Below, piece by piece: positions 41,860 to 51,578 of a DNA stretch of 64,000 nt. The notes under the pieces are model-generated. The model saw only the letters and a list, made by a program, of their open reading frames with translations, searched no databases and was not told the DNA's origin. A program made the translations under genes and the position numbers. The stretch is from Volucribacter psittacicida. GTDB lineage: Bacteria > Pseudomonadota > Gammaproteobacteria > Enterobacterales > Pasteurellaceae. Numbering within the stretch: the first letter of the stretch is position 1; every line of letters begins with the position of its first letter. The stretch covers positions 186,001-250,000 of the forward strand of contig NZ_SMFT01000001.1 in assembly GCF_004339025.1 (NCBI RefSeq), in the 5' to 3' direction.

Positions 41860-42312
41860 TTATAATAGGGCTAAAGCCTGTTCTAACTCTTTATTATTTT
41901 CTCTCGGTACTGCTCTAGAGCGACCTTGTTCATCAATAGCGACAAAGGTAAATACAGCGTCAGTAACACAATAGCGTTCATTAAAAGGCTCAGAAGAGAC
42001 TTTTTTAACCCAAACTTCTACTTTAATTTTTATTGAGGAGCGTCCTACTGCAAGGCATTTTCCATAACAACATACTACATCACCGACGGTAACAGGTTTT
42101 ATAAAATTCATACTTTCAACAGAAACAGTAACAACGCGACCATGAGCAATTTCTTTAGCAAGAATCGCACCGCCCATATCCATTTGAGACATAATCCAGC
42201 CACCAAAAATATCACCATTCGCGTTAGTATCCGAAGGCATAGCAAGGGTACGCAATAATAGGCTACCCTGTGGGGTACGGGGTTGATGATTTTGTTTATC
42301 TATCTGGCTCAT
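41860..42312 (-). CDS. yciA: Acyl-CoA thioesterase YciA
   Basis: A hotdog-fold thioesterase of 150 residues that hydrolyses short and medium acyl-CoA. The catalytic Asp is in the N-terminal DTNANGDIFGGWIMSQMDMGGAI motif (about 29-51) and the family sequence VESMNFIKPVTVGDVVCCYG follows. It is the last gene of yciC-yciB-yciA, 8 bp after yciB. Confidence 0.95.
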   Translation of the reverse strand: MSQIDKQNHQPRTPQGSLLLRTLAMPSDTNANGDIFGGWIMSQMDMGGAILAKEIAHGRVVTVSVESMNFIKPVTVGDVVCCYGKCLAVGRSSIKIKVEVWVKKVSSEPFNERYCVTDAVFTFVAIDEQGRSRAVPRENNKELEQALALL

Positions 42313-42320
42313 AAATATTC

Positions 42321-42884
42321 CTATTTAGATTGTTCTTTATTGGTATTGTTGTGTTGATCTTTGGGTAAATAACGGTAGATGTAAATCCCTGTAAGAAAGG
42401 TGGCAATCAGGGTTAAACCAAGAATACCGAAAGTTTTAAAATCAACCCAGAGATCATCGGATAGGGCTTGGCTTATATAAATATTTAATAGCATACAAAA
42501 GAGAAAAAAGCCTGCCCAAGCAAGATTTAGACGATTCCATATTGACTGTGGGAGTTGAATTTCTTTCGCCAAGAGCTGTTGAATTAAAGGCTTTTTAAAT
42601 AAGAATTGGCTAATGATTAATGCCAGTGCAAAAATGGCGTAAACAACAGTTACTTTCCATTTTAAGAATTCAAGATCATTAAAATAAGCGGTCAATAAGC
42701 CAAAAAAGACGACTGCAATAGCCATAATTTTTTGTTGTTTTTCAATATGTTGGTATTTTATTTTTAGAATAATCATTTGTATGATTGTGGCAATCACAAG
42801 GGTTATCGCCGCTTGTTGTACGCCAACAAGTTTATAAACGGCAAAAAATAAAATTAAAGGGATAAATTCAAGTAATTGTTTCAT
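42321..42884 (-). CDS. yciB: Inner membrane-spanning protein YciB (septation protein A)
   Basis: A 187-residue protein with five to six hydrophobic helices, beginning [21 protein letters not shown], which is the conserved N-terminus of YciB/IspA-type proteins. It is thought to interact with cell-elongation and division proteins. The [18 protein letters not shown] and [13 protein letters not shown] segments agree with the family. It is spaced 8 bp from both neighbours. Confidence 0.93.
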   Translation of the reverse strand: MKQLLEFIPLILFFAVYKLVGVQQAAITLVIATIIQMIILKIKYQHIEKQQKIMAIAVVFFGLLTAYFNDLEFLKWKVTVVYAIFALALIISQFLFKKPLIQQLLAKEIQLPQSIWNRLNLAWAGFFLFCMLLNIYISQALSDDLWVDFKTFGILGLTLIATFLTGIYIYRYLPKDQHNNTNKEQSK

Positions 42885-42892
42885 AGTTTATC

Positions 42893-43657
42893 CTAACGTT
42901 GATGAATAAAAAGATGATAAAAACGATAGCTAAATACCAAGGAAAAAACAGTAATGATACTGTGTAACGCAGTGGTAATGATTTGAATAAATAGATTTTG
43001 ATTTAATCCTGCTAGTTGATTAGCGATTAATGAAAAAAGTACATACACAATTAGACAATAAATAGCCAAGGTGCCTAAACGTTTATTGGTTTGTTGCCAG
43101 CAATATTGGATTGCAGAAAAAAATGATTTATTTTCAAAGAGATAAATTAACGGCGATAGGCATAAACGGAGGAATATATAGATTCCTAATAAGGTAAGCA
43201 CTAAACCCAATAAAGAGCCTAATAATAGATTAATCGCCCCATAAAGTAAGGGAAAGATGACTAAAACACTTAAAATTAACACCGCAAGAAAATATTTTAT
43301 GCTGAGAGTAAAGGTTTGAGCGAAAGAAAACTGATTATGCTGGCTAATTTGATGAATAGCAATTAATGCCCAAGTAGAGAGTAGGCTATTGATAATTTGG
43401 CTGATTAAGGAAATCAACATAATATTTGAATTTGTCATTAATGAAGCCGTTTGATTGATACTTGCAGGTAGCTCCGAGGAAAGGGAGACATTTTGATTTT
43501 GGAGTTGTTGCATAATAGCTGGCAACATTGTGTCGAGTAATGCTTGGGTAGTAAAGGTTAATAAAAAGAAAAATATAGCAAAACTCATAGCAAATACACG
43601 TTGATTGCGTATGAAATTCCAACTATCTTGAAAAATATGGGTAAAATTAATTTGCAT
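42893..43657 (-). CDS. yciC: YciC family membrane protein
   Basis: A 254-residue UPF0259-type protein with about six membrane helices (for example FAMSFAIFFFLLTFTTQALLD at the N-terminus). Function unknown, although it travels with yciB. It heads the operon, opposite ompW, and the intergenic region between them holds FNR-type sites. Confidence 0.85.
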   Translation of the reverse strand: MQINFTHIFQDSWNFIRNQRVFAMSFAIFFFLLTFTTQALLDTMLPAIMQQLQNQNVSLSSELPASINQTASLMTNSNIMLISLISQIINSLLSTWALIAIHQISQHNQFSFAQTFTLSIKYFLAVLILSVLVIFPLLYGAINLLLGSLLGLVLTLLGIYIFLRLCLSPLIYLFENKSFFSAIQYCWQQTNKRLGTLAIYCLIVYVLFSLIANQLAGLNQNLFIQIITTALHSIITVFSLVFSYRFYHLFIHQR

Positions 43658-43724
43658 TTTCCTATTCTCAATACAATGAAAGTAAATGGGGCATTATAGC
43701 CTTAAATCTGATAAAAATCAGCGT

Positions 43725-43738
43725 TTGATTAAGATCAA
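43725..43738. promoter_or_regulatory. FNR-type site between yciC and ompW
   Basis: TTGATTAAGATCAA is a perfect match to the FNR consensus TTGAT-N4-ATCAA. It lies 68 bp upstream of the yciC start and about 190 bp upstream of the ompW ATG. Confidence 0.65.
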
Positions 43739-43810
43739 ATTTGTAATTTTATTGGATTTTGTTTTTATGATGCTAGGGCAAGAAAAATAATTTAAGTAAA
43801 TTTCATAAAT

Positions 43811-43852
43811 TTGACTTATATCACATTTTTAATAACTCAAATGGGGTATATT
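43811..43852 (+). promoter_or_regulatory. Candidate ompW promoter with FNR/CRP-like site
   Basis: TTGACTTATATCAC at 43811-43824 resembles an FNR (or half CRP) site. TATATT at 43847-43852 could be the -10 box. The centre of the site would then be near -41.5, the position of a class II activator site. Confidence 0.45.
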
Positions 43853-43927
43853 AGCTCCGCAATTAACCATAGAGTTTGTATGGTTAAATTTCATTGTCTT
43901 AAATAAAAATAAGTGAGGATTATCATT

Positions 43928-44578
43928 ATGAAAAAATCAATATTAGCCTTAGGAATTGCAGCATCATTATTTACAGGCATTGCCAATGCTCACGAAGCAG
44001 GAAGTGTGCATGTTCGTTTAGGTGGTGTTTTTGTTGATGCTAACTCAACTTCTGAAACCAAAACACCTTATGCTGATATTAATCTTAATGTGAATAATAA
44101 TGCACAAGTGGGCTTAACGGCGACTTATATGTTTACAGATAACATTGGTTTGGAGCTATTAGGTGCAACACCTTTTACTCATAAAGTGAGCGCTGGCGTT
44201 GTAGGTCTAGGTAATCTAGGTGAAGTAGTAAAGGTGAAACAACTTCCTCCTAGCCTATATTTACAATATTATTTCTTAGATAAAGATGCGGGTAGCCGTC
44301 CTTATATTGGCGCAGGTTTAAACTATACCCGTTTCTTTAATGCTAAATCTACTAATTCACTTATCACTAATGTTTCTGTGGATAAACATTCCTTTGCACC
44401 TGTTATTAATGCAGGGATTGATATTAAATTAACGGACAATATCTATTTAAATACCGCTCTTTGGTACACAAGAATTAAAACTACTGCAAAATTTAATACA
44501 GCACCAAATGTTCGGCATGAAGTTGAAATTAAATTAGATCCTGTTGTTTACTTTGCAGGTTTAACTTATAGTTTCTAA
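43928..44578 (+). CDS. ompW: OmpW-family outer membrane protein
   Basis: A 216-residue eight-stranded beta-barrel. The signal peptide is MKKSILALGIAASLFTGIANA, cleaved before HEAGS. Strand and loop markers GLTATYMFTDNIGLELLGATPF, LPPSLYLQYYF and RPYIGAGLNYTRFF are typical, and it ends YSF with a terminal Phe. The frame opens at GTG 43913, but the signal starts at ATG 43928 after AGTGAGGA. OmpW forms a narrow hydrophobic channel. Confidence 0.95.
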   Translation: MKKSILALGIAASLFTGIANAHEAGSVHVRLGGVFVDANSTSETKTPYADINLNVNNNAQVGLTATYMFTDNIGLELLGATPFTHKVSAGVVGLGNLGEVVKVKQLPPSLYLQYYFLDKDAGSRPYIGAGLNYTRFFNAKSTNSLITNVSVDKHSFAPVINAGIDIKLTDNIYLNTALWYTRIKTTAKFNTAPNVRHEVEIKLDPVVYFAGLTYSF

Positions 44579-44595
44579 TTTTTATCAATTATATT

Positions 44596-44634
44596 AATCC
44601 CTTATGATATTTTTCATAAGGGATTTTATTTTTT
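44596..44634 (+). terminator. Terminator after ompW
   Basis: AATCCCTTATGA/TCATAAGGGATT stem with a T-rich loop and a long T-rich tail; also faces recN. Confidence 0.85.
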
Positions 44635-44654
44635 ATGCCATATAGTAAATTGGA

Positions 44655-46334
44655 TTAAGCTACTAAATTTAGCATTTCTTGTGCATTGGCTAAGGCACTG
44701 TCGCTAATTTTTTTACTGCCAGCTAATAAACGAGCTAAGGCTTTTACCCGTTGTGAGCTAGAAAGTGCGGTCATTTTTGTTTCTGTTTTTTCATCTACTA
44801 CGGATTTTTCTACGCTAAATTGTTGATGGGCGTGGCTTGCCACTTGTGGTAAATGGGTTACACAGATCACTTGGCATTTTTCGCCTAATTTGCGCAATAA
44901 TTTGCCTACGACACTAGCGGTCGCTCCACTGATCCCTACATCAATTTCATCGAAGATTAAGGTTGGAATCGAGGAATTATCGGCGGTTAATACTTGGATT
45001 GCTAAGGCAATACGAGAAAGCTCACCACCAGATGCAATTTTAGCCAATGGCTGAATAGGTTGACCTAAGTTACTGCGTAAGGTAAACATAATGCTATCAG
45101 CACCTTTTTGAGAGATTTTACTGGCGTGATGATTCACTTCAATAAAAAACTCAGCGTTTTCCATGGCTAAATGTTTGATTGATTTGGTGACTTGTTGAGC
45201 CAATTTAGAAGCCCCTTGGCAGCGACTCTGGTAAAGTTTTTCTGCGTTGGTCAAAAGCGTATCATAAGTTTGTTTGACTTGAGCTTGTAATTGTTGTTCT
45301 TGATCAGAAAAATCGCCTAATTTCTCAAGTTCTTGTTTGAGCTGTTGATGATGTTGAGTGAGATTTTCTGGTTGTACATAATGCTTGCGTGCAAGTTGAA
45401 TCGCTTGTCCCATACGTTGCTCAATATGTTGTAATAATTCGGGATCTTGTTCTAGATCATTAGAAAGATGGCTAATTTCACTACTTGCCTCTTGTACTTG
45501 AATGAGGGCTTCTTGCAGCATATTTTCAATACTTTGATAACGTTCATCTAAGCTCGCTAGTTCGCTGAGATATTGAGTGGCTCGGTATAACATACTGTCA
45601 ATATTCACAGAATCATTTTCACTTAATAACATAGCAAGAGATTGTGAAAGTCGGGTTAATTCCTCGCTATTGGATAAACGTTTGTGATCCGCTTCTAATT
45701 CTTCATATTCACCTTCAAGTAAGTTGAAGTCATCAAGCTCATTAACTTGATATTGTAATAATTGTTTACGGGCTTCGTGTTCTGCACGCTGCTGTTGTAA
45801 TTGTTGGAGCTCAGCTTGTAAGGTTTTCCATTGTTGATAATCTTGCTGTACTTGTTGTAATAAAGAGGAATGTCCACAAAAATGATCTAATAATTGCAGT
45901 TGATAATCGGGTTTAAGTAGTTGTTGTGAAGAATGTTGCCCATTAATTTGGGTTAAATATTGCCCAATTTCTTTTAGTTGAGAAACAGGAACTGGGGTAT
46001 TATTAATAAAGGCTTTGGAACGTCCATCAGTGTTAATAATGCGTCTTAAAATACATTCTGTGGGATTATCTTGATCTTGTAAATCATATTGCTTAAGCCA
46101 TAGTGCGGCTTGGCTATTTGCTTGAATACTAAAAGAGGCGGTAACTTCAGCTCGTTCATTTTCATTGCGTAGCATAGTGATTTCTGTACGGTTGCCTAAG
46201 CATAATCCTAAGGCATCAATACCAATGGATTTACCTGCCCCCGTTTCGCCTGTAATGGCGGACATACCAGCTTGAAATTCTGTGTTTAATTGACGTACGA
46301 TAGCAAAATTGTTGATGGTAAGTTGTGTTAGCAT
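44655..46334 (-). CDS. recN: DNA repair protein RecN
   Basis: An SMC-like ATPase of 559 residues acting in double-strand break repair. Walker A GETGAGKSIGIDALGL is at the N-terminus, a long coiled coil rich in Gln and Leu fills about 155-345, and the C-terminal head has ASGGELSRIALAIQ (signature) and TLIFDEIDVGISG (Walker B). The start ATG 46334 has an AGGAGG ribosome site buried in a hairpin. Confidence 0.97.
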   Translation of the reverse strand: MLTQLTINNFAIVRQLNTEFQAGMSAITGETGAGKSIGIDALGLCLGNRTEITMLRNENERAEVTASFSIQANSQAALWLKQYDLQDQDNPTECILRRIINTDGRSKAFINNTPVPVSQLKEIGQYLTQINGQHSSQQLLKPDYQLQLLDHFCGHSSLLQQVQQDYQQWKTLQAELQQLQQQRAEHEARKQLLQYQVNELDDFNLLEGEYEELEADHKRLSNSEELTRLSQSLAMLLSENDSVNIDSMLYRATQYLSELASLDERYQSIENMLQEALIQVQEASSEISHLSNDLEQDPELLQHIEQRMGQAIQLARKHYVQPENLTQHHQQLKQELEKLGDFSDQEQQLQAQVKQTYDTLLTNAEKLYQSRCQGASKLAQQVTKSIKHLAMENAEFFIEVNHHASKISQKGADSIMFTLRSNLGQPIQPLAKIASGGELSRIALAIQVLTADNSSIPTLIFDEIDVGISGATASVVGKLLRKLGEKCQVICVTHLPQVASHAHQQFSVEKSVVDEKTETKMTALSSSQRVKALARLLAGSKKISDSALANAQEMLNLVA

Positions 46335-46337
46335 AAG

Positions 46338-46399
46338 AAAACCTCCTTTACTGTATAAATGTCATTATATATTGTTATTTTATACAGTAAAGAGGTTTT
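46338..46399 (-). promoter_or_regulatory. Long hairpin covering the recN ribosome binding site, with LexA-like half sites
   Basis: Arms of about 21 bp (AAAACCTC and TTTACTGTATAAA, with a one-base bulge) surround a 19-base loop. In the recN mRNA the right arm holds AGGAGG, so folding would hide it. The arms contain CTGTATAAATGTCATT (46351) and TTGTTATTTTATACAG (46372), each an imperfect LexA box. It could also terminate nadK transcripts. Confidence 0.6.
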
Positions 46400-46409
46400 T
46401 GCTAATTTT

Positions 46410-47330
46410 TTAGAATAACTTTTTTAACCAGCCAAGTTTGCTTCTTAATACATTGTAATAATTATAATTTTTTAAATGTAGTAGGCGTAATTTATGTGGG
46501 CTTTTAACAACGGTAACAATATCATTACTGGAAAAAGGTACAGCGACTTGACTATCGCAGCTAAGTTCAATACCTGATTCATTATAATCGGCAAATCGCA
46601 TAGAAATTTTGCTATTACCATCAATAACAAGAGGGCGAGATGAGAGGGTATGTGGGTACATTGGCACAAGTGAAATGGCGTTAAGTTGTGGATTGAGTAT
46701 TGGTCCACCTGCGGATAAGGAATACGCCGTTGAGCCTGTAGGGGTGGCGATAATTAAACCATCTGAACGCTGTGAAAAGGCAAATTTATCATCAATATAA
46801 ACGTGAAAATCAATCATACGAGCAATTTGGCTTGGGTGTAAAACCACTTCATTAACAGCATTGCCCACATTAATCATTTCGCCGTTATGTTCAATATAAG
46901 CCTCTAATAAAAAACGTTCTTCTACGACATATTCGCCATTTAAGCAGGCTTGGAGTTGTTCATAAGTTTGTTTAGGATCAATATCAGTTAAAAAACCTAA
47001 ATTGCCTCGATTAATACCAATTAATGAAATATCATATTTAGATAATACCCTTGCGTTACCAAGCATATTGCCATCACCACCAATGACAATAGCGAGTTCA
47101 GCACGTTGTCCTATTTCTTCTAAACTGGCAATATAGGTTGGATTTAAATTTAATTTTTCTCCCACTTCTTGCTCTACAATAACTTCATAGCCTTTATCTA
47201 TTAGCCATTGTAAAAGGTTACGATGAAGTTGCAAGGAAAGATTGCGTGGTTTCCCCACTAAACCTATAGTAGTAAATGGACTATGTGAATGCTCGTGATC
47301 AGGTGCTGGGAAATTCGTTGTTATCATCAT
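46410..47330 (-). CDS. nadK: NAD kinase
   Basis: A 306-residue enzyme that phosphorylates NAD to NADP. The diagnostic [16 protein letters not shown] with the catalytic Asp, [15 protein letters not shown], the NEVVLHP segment and [16 protein letters not shown] are all present. Either of two adjacent ATGs at the 5' end may be used. It is upstream of recN in the same direction, as commonly seen, with 75 bp between. Confidence 0.97.
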   Translation of the reverse strand: MMITTNFPAPDHEHSHSPFTTIGLVGKPRNLSLQLHRNLLQWLIDKGYEVIVEQEVGEKLNLNPTYIASLEEIGQRAELAIVIGGDGNMLGNARVLSKYDISLIGINRGNLGFLTDIDPKQTYEQLQACLNGEYVVEERFLLEAYIEHNGEMINVGNAVNEVVLHPSQIARMIDFHVYIDDKFAFSQRSDGLIIATPTGSTAYSLSAGGPILNPQLNAISLVPMYPHTLSSRPLVIDGNSKISMRFADYNESGIELSCDSQVAVPFSSNDIVTVVKSPHKLRLLHLKNYNYYNVLRSKLGWLKKLF

Positions 47331-47434
47331 GCCTAAGCTGTATCTCTTGAATAAATCAATTTGACCACTATATTACAATACAGCCCGTTGAATGCAACAT
47401 AAATAGCTTGTGATATTGATGTTGTGTTATTTTG

Positions 47435-47494
47435 TATAGTCGTTTCAATTTAAAATGAGGTAAGGCTATATTAGTTTAAAGTGGGACGGCTATA
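47435..47494 (-). repeat. Palindromic dispersed repeat, 60-bp internally deleted copy
   Basis: TATAGTCGTTTCAATTTAAA starts the copy and TTTAAAGTGGGACGGCTATA ends it. Only about 20 bp of the centre remain (ATGAGGTAAGGCTATATTAG). It lies between nadK and grpE starts, in a divergent promoter region. Confidence 0.85.
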
Positions 47495-47600
47495 TTTAAT
47501 GTGCTATAACTGATGATATGTTTATCTGTCTAGTTCACGCAAATAGAAATTTTTTGCTACAATAGGCGGGAATTATGACTGATTTTATAATGGAGTACTT

Positions 47601-48197
47601 ATGTCTGAACAAGAAAAACAAGTAGAATTAGAAAATGAAGAACAATCTCGTGTAGAGACTTGTGAGCCTGAAACGCAAGAAAATGTGCAAAATGAGCAAG
47701 GCGATCCGTTAGCACAAGCTATTGAGCGAGTACAGGAATTAGAAGCCCAGTTAGCAGATTGTGCTAAGAAAGAACAAGATATTCTACTGAGAACTCGTGC
47801 TGAAATTGATAATATTCGCCGCCGTACAGAACAAGATGTTGAGAAAGCCCATAAATTTGCTTTAGAGAAATTTGCTAAAGATATTATTAACACCGTGGAT
47901 AATCTTGAGCGTGCTATAGCAACACAAACGAATATTGCAGAACAACCAGAAGAGGGGGTTAAAGCCTTATTTGATGGGGTAGAGTTAACCCTTAAAGATT
48001 TACTCACAACCTTAAGTCGTTTCGGCGTTGAGCCTGTGGGCGTTGAGGGGGAAGTCTTTAATCCAGATTTACATCAAGCTATTTCAATGCAGCCAACAGA
48101 AGGGTTTGAAGCTAATCAGATTACCAGCGTATTGCAAAAAGGTTATCTGTTAAATGGTCGAGTTATTCGCCCAGCTATGGTAATGGTTGCTGCTTAA
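47601..48197 (+). CDS. grpE: Nucleotide exchange factor GrpE
   Basis: A 198-residue cochaperone that releases ADP from DnaK. It has an acidic N-terminus, a long helix (about 33-80) and the family block [20 protein letters not shown], then the C-terminal beta domain with [20 protein letters not shown] and [21 protein letters not shown]. No certain heat-shock promoter was seen. Confidence 0.97.
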   Translation: MSEQEKQVELENEEQSRVETCEPETQENVQNEQGDPLAQAIERVQELEAQLADCAKKEQDILLRTRAEIDNIRRRTEQDVEKAHKFALEKFAKDIINTVDNLERAIATQTNIAEQPEEGVKALFDGVELTLKDLLTTLSRFGVEPVGVEGEVFNPDLHQAISMQPTEGFEANQITSVLQKGYLLNGRVIRPAMVMVAA

Positions 48198-48221
48198 ATA
48201 TAAGAGATAATGATTAATATT

Positions 48222-48252
48222 AAAAATCCCACAAAGGCTTTTGTGGGATTTT
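48222..48252. terminator. Terminator between grpE and dksA
   Basis: AAAATCCCACAAA/TTTGTGGGATTTT stem, serving two converging genes. Confidence 0.85.
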
Positions 48253-48274
48253 GTTATTTTAAAGGCAAGATAAA

Positions 48275-48718
48275 TTAACCTACCATTTGTTTTTCACGAA
48301 TCTCAGCTAAGGTTTTGCAATCAATGCATAAATCTGCTGTTGGACGTGCTTCTAAGCGACGGATACCAATTTCTATCCCACAAGATTCACAATAGCCAAA
48401 ATCGCCCGTTTCAATTTTTTTCAGCGTGCGTTCAATTTTTTTCAGCAGTTTACGTTCTCTGTCTCGCGTTCTTAGCTCTAAGCTGAATTCCTCTTCTTGG
48501 GTTGCACGATCCGCAGGATCAGGGAAATTAGAGGCTTCATCACGCATATGGGCGACAGTACGTTCTGCTTCTTCCATAATTTGTTCGTGCCATGCTTGAA
48601 GAATTTTCTCAAAATGAGCTAATTGTGCCTCATTCATATATTCTTCATTTTTCTTTTCTTTATAAGGTTCTACGCCCGCCAAGGACAATAGACTGAGAGA
48701 TGATTTTGTCTTAGTCAT
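48275..48718 (-). CDS. dksA: RNA polymerase-binding transcription factor DksA
   Basis: A 147-residue protein that enters the secondary channel of RNA polymerase and works with ppGpp. The coiled-coil tip with conserved Asp residues is in [19 protein letters not shown]. The zinc finger is [14 protein letters not shown] followed by CIDC (C-x2-C-x17-C-x2-C). The frame opens upstream, but ATG 48718 after AGGAGAAAAC is right. Confidence 0.97.
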   Translation of the reverse strand: MTKTKSSLSLLSLAGVEPYKEKKNEEYMNEAQLAHFEKILQAWHEQIMEEAERTVAHMRDEASNFPDPADRATQEEEFSLELRTRDRERKLLKKIERTLKKIETGDFGYCESCGIEIGIRRLEARPTADLCIDCKTLAEIREKQMVG

Positions 48719-49061
48719 TATGTTTTCTCCTAAATAAGAATGTGTCCACATCAGGCTTACGCTGTTATTGATCACTTAATTCCTATTTATAGTGACAGTT
48801 AAATAAAATCTCAAAATACCGACTAAGTAACAACAATATACCCTAACTCGGCTCCATTTTTGCTTATTTAAGCAACAGTATATTAAATTAAATACTTCAG
48901 TATTTTGCGGGGCAATATAAATAACAGAATTTTATTTTTTTAGCAAACGAAAATCGCAAATTAACACTGAATTTTTCTATTAAATTTTTTCTTTTTGCGA
49001 GCAATCTTCCATTTTTTCTGATTAAGGCTTTGATTAAATAATGATTAAGCATATCTTGTTT
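48719..49061. other. AT-rich divergent intergenic region between dksA and comEC
   Basis: No open frame or RNA gene is evident. TTTTTGCGAGCAATCTTCCA near 48992 has one good half of a CRP-S competence site (TTTTGCGA), with a poor second half. TCGCAAA at 48954 is another half site. Confidence 0.4.
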
Positions 49062-49129
49062 TATCGTCGTCCTACTTTAAAAATAATACCGCCTTGGCAC
49101 AACTCGCTGTACTGTTTTGTTTTATGACG
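49062..49129 (+). repeat. Diverged left part of a palindromic dispersed repeat
   Basis: TATCGTCGTCCTACTTTAAA and then AATAATACCGCCTTGGCAC follow the left half of the family; the right half is degenerate. It lies just before the comEC start. Confidence 0.5.
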
Positions 49130-49153
49130 AGGCATTGTGTCTGCGGATTGTAA

Positions 49154-51538
49154 ATGTTTATGTCATTGTTAAGAAATCCACTCGATAAATGGGCAATGAT
49201 AACCATTTTATTGGCCTTTGCTTTGTTATGGTTACCAGAAATAGGGTTATTTCCTCTATGGGAAATTTTGCTTTTATTGCTGATGTTATGGCGGAGAAAA
49301 TGGCGTGAAGCATTGTTATTTTGGGGATTAATTTTACTCTTACATGGTCAGGCTTGGTCGCTTTTACAGCAAGCCAAGCAGGTGGATCAATTCCCCCCTA
49401 AATCATTGCAATCCTTCAAAATTGTGGAAATATTACATCAACAACAATATCAGCGGTTAGTGATTGAAACGATATTTTCAGAAACCTTTCCTGTGCGGCG
49501 TATTGATGTGTTATGGCAAGTGGCAGAGAGCCAACCTAAAATCGGCGAGATTTGGCAAGGGGAATTATTATTGCGTCCACTTTCTTCACGTCTAAATCAG
49601 CAAGGTTTTGATCGCCAGCAATGGGCATTGGCAAAGGGAATAAGTTTGCAAGCAAGGGTAAAAAGTGCGGTCAAAATTGCGGAAGATTTTTCTTGGCGAG
49701 AGCGTCGTTTATATCGTGCTTTACAACAAACGCAAAACTTGTCTGAGCAAGGTTTATTATTAGCTTTGGCGTTTGGCGAACGAGCTTGGTTAGATCGTAC
49801 TACTTGGCAACATTATCAACAAACCAATACGGCACATTTAATTGCGATTTCAGGTTTGCATATTGGCATTGCTATGGGCGTTGGTTTTCTACTTGGTCGG
49901 TTGTTGCAATTTGTTTTTCCTACTCGCTATATTACGGGCGCCTTGCCGTTGATTGTTGGCTTTTCGGTAGCCTTATTTTATGCACAGCTGGCAGGGTTTT
50001 CTATTCCCACCTTTCGTGCGATAGTGGCATTATCCATTTTACTTTTTTTCCGTTGGCGTAAGGGCTATTGTACCCCTTGGCAACTGTTATTGCGGACAGT
50101 AGCGTTATTATTGCTTTGCGATCCTATGATGATTTTGTCGGCGAGCTTTTGGTTATCCGTGGGGGCAGTAACTTGTTTAATTTTATGGTATCAGCTTTTT
50201 CCCTTAGGCATTTTTGAATGGCGAGGAAGGGGATTTAATGAGTGGCGTGGCAAGTATTTATGGGGCATTATCCATTTACAACTGGGATTATTCTGGTTCT
50301 TTACTCCAATTCAACTTGCGATTTTTAATGGTTTTTCTCTCCATAGTTTTTGGGCAAACCTTATTGCTGTTCCTTTTTATAGTTTATTATTAGTCCCCTT
50401 AGTGTTATTTGCTACCTTTACTGAAGGGCTTTTTGCGAGTTGGTATTGGGCAAATGAATTGGTGTTATTGATTAATCAAATGATAGCTTATTGGCAAGGT
50501 GGTTGGTTATATTTATCCCAAAAAATAAGTTTATTTTTGACCGCACTTTATACTTTATTATTAGCAAGTAGTGTTTATTGGGTTTATCAATATCCTTGGC
50601 GTTTACCTAAGGCGGCTCTCCCTTGGCAAACTAAGCGGAGGTTTCCTCTTACTTTATCGCCAGAACGTTATTTATCCCCCATTACGCGTACTTATTTGTA
50701 TATCGCCTGTGCCTGTTTGATTTTATATTGTGGTGGACAAGGATTTAAGGATCTAATAACAAAACCCCATTGGCGTTTAGAAACCCTTGATGTAGGGCAG
50801 GGGCAAGCAACCTTATTGGTTAAAAATAATAAAGCTATTTTGTACGACAGTGGGGCAAGTTGGCAGGGTGGGGATATGGCGAGCCTTGAGATCTTGCCTT
50901 ATTTATTTCGGCAAGGTATCCAATTAGAGAAATTGATCGTTAGCCATGATGATAATGATCACGCAGGTGGCGTACCCAGCTTACTCAAGGCATTTCCTAG
51001 CCTAAGTTTGATCCAAGCCTCAACGGTTTTTTACCAAACACAAAATATTGATCTGTGTTATCGAGGTAAAACTTGGTATTGGCAAGGATTAACCTTGCGA
51101 GCTTTATCACCGCCCCAACCTGTTACAAGAGCAAAGAATCGGGATTCTTGTGTATTATTGGTTGATGATGGGCGTTATCAAATTTTATTAACTGGCGATG
51201 CCGATATTGCAGCAGAACGAGAATTTATTCATCACATTAGCGAACCGATAGATATTTTACAAGTGGGACATCATGGCAGCCAAACATCAACCAGTGAATT
51301 GTTATTAGGGCGAACCACGCCAAAAGTGGCATTAATTTCAAGTGGACGTTGGAATCCTTGGCGATTGCCTAATAAACAAGTGATAGAGAGGTTAAAGCGT
51401 TATCAAGTACAGGTTTTTAATACGGCACGAGATGGGCAAATTTCATTGCTTTTTTATGATGATGGGTTTGAAATAAAAACCGCAAGGGATAAATTTTCCC
51501 CTTGGTATCGCATAATCATTGGAGAACCGAGTAAATAA
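49154..51538 (+). CDS. rec2: DNA internalization competence protein ComEC/Rec2
   Basis: A 794-residue inner-membrane channel for single-stranded DNA in natural transformation. It has N-terminal helices and an OB-like domain, then the Competence domain with HLIAISGLHIGIAMG and GFSIPTFRAIVAL. The C-terminal metallo-beta-lactamase-like domain holds ETLDVGQGQATLL, VSHDDNDHAGG and LQVGHHGSQTS. Length agrees with H. influenzae Rec2. ATG 49160 is an alternative start. Together with the uptake signals, it says that this organism is naturally competent. Confidence 0.95.
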   Translation: MFMSLLRNPLDKWAMITILLAFALLWLPEIGLFPLWEILLLLLMLWRRKWREALLFWGLILLLHGQAWSLLQQAKQVDQFPPKSLQSFKIVEILHQQQYQRLVIETIFSETFPVRRIDVLWQVAESQPKIGEIWQGELLLRPLSSRLNQQGFDRQQWALAKGISLQARVKSAVKIAEDFSWRERRLYRALQQTQNLSEQGLLLALAFGERAWLDRTTWQHYQQTNTAHLIAISGLHIGIAMGVGFLLGRLLQFVFPTRYITGALPLIVGFSVALFYAQLAGFSIPTFRAIVALSILLFFRWRKGYCTPWQLLLRTVALLLLCDPMMILSASFWLSVGAVTCLILWYQLFPLGIFEWRGRGFNEWRGKYLWGIIHLQLGLFWFFTPIQLAIFNGFSLHSFWANLIAVPFYSLLLVPLVLFATFTEGLFASWYWANELVLLINQMIAYWQGGWLYLSQKISLFLTALYTLLLASSVYWVYQYPWRLPKAALPWQTKRRFPLTLSPERYLSPITRTYLYIACACLILYCGGQGFKDLITKPHWRLETLDVGQGQATLLVKNNKAILYDSGASWQGGDMASLEILPYLFRQGIQLEKLIVSHDDNDHAGGVPSLLKAFPSLSLIQASTVFYQTQNIDLCYRGKTWYWQGLTLRALSPPQPVTRAKNRDSCVLLVDDGRYQILLTGDADIAAEREFIHHISEPIDILQVGHHGSQTSTSELLLGRTTPKVALISSGRWNPWRLPNKQVIERLKRYQVQVFNTARDGQISLLFYDDGFEIKTARDKFSPWYRIIIGEPSK

Positions 51539-51578
51539 AGGTACAATGTCGCGATTTATTAGTAAAAGATGAGTAGTT

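Noticed and set aside
46338-46399. A simple terminator of nadK as the only role of this palindrome
   Set aside because: The T run after the stem on the minus strand is interrupted, and the stem includes the recN ribosome site, so I describe it as regulatory and leave termination as an option.
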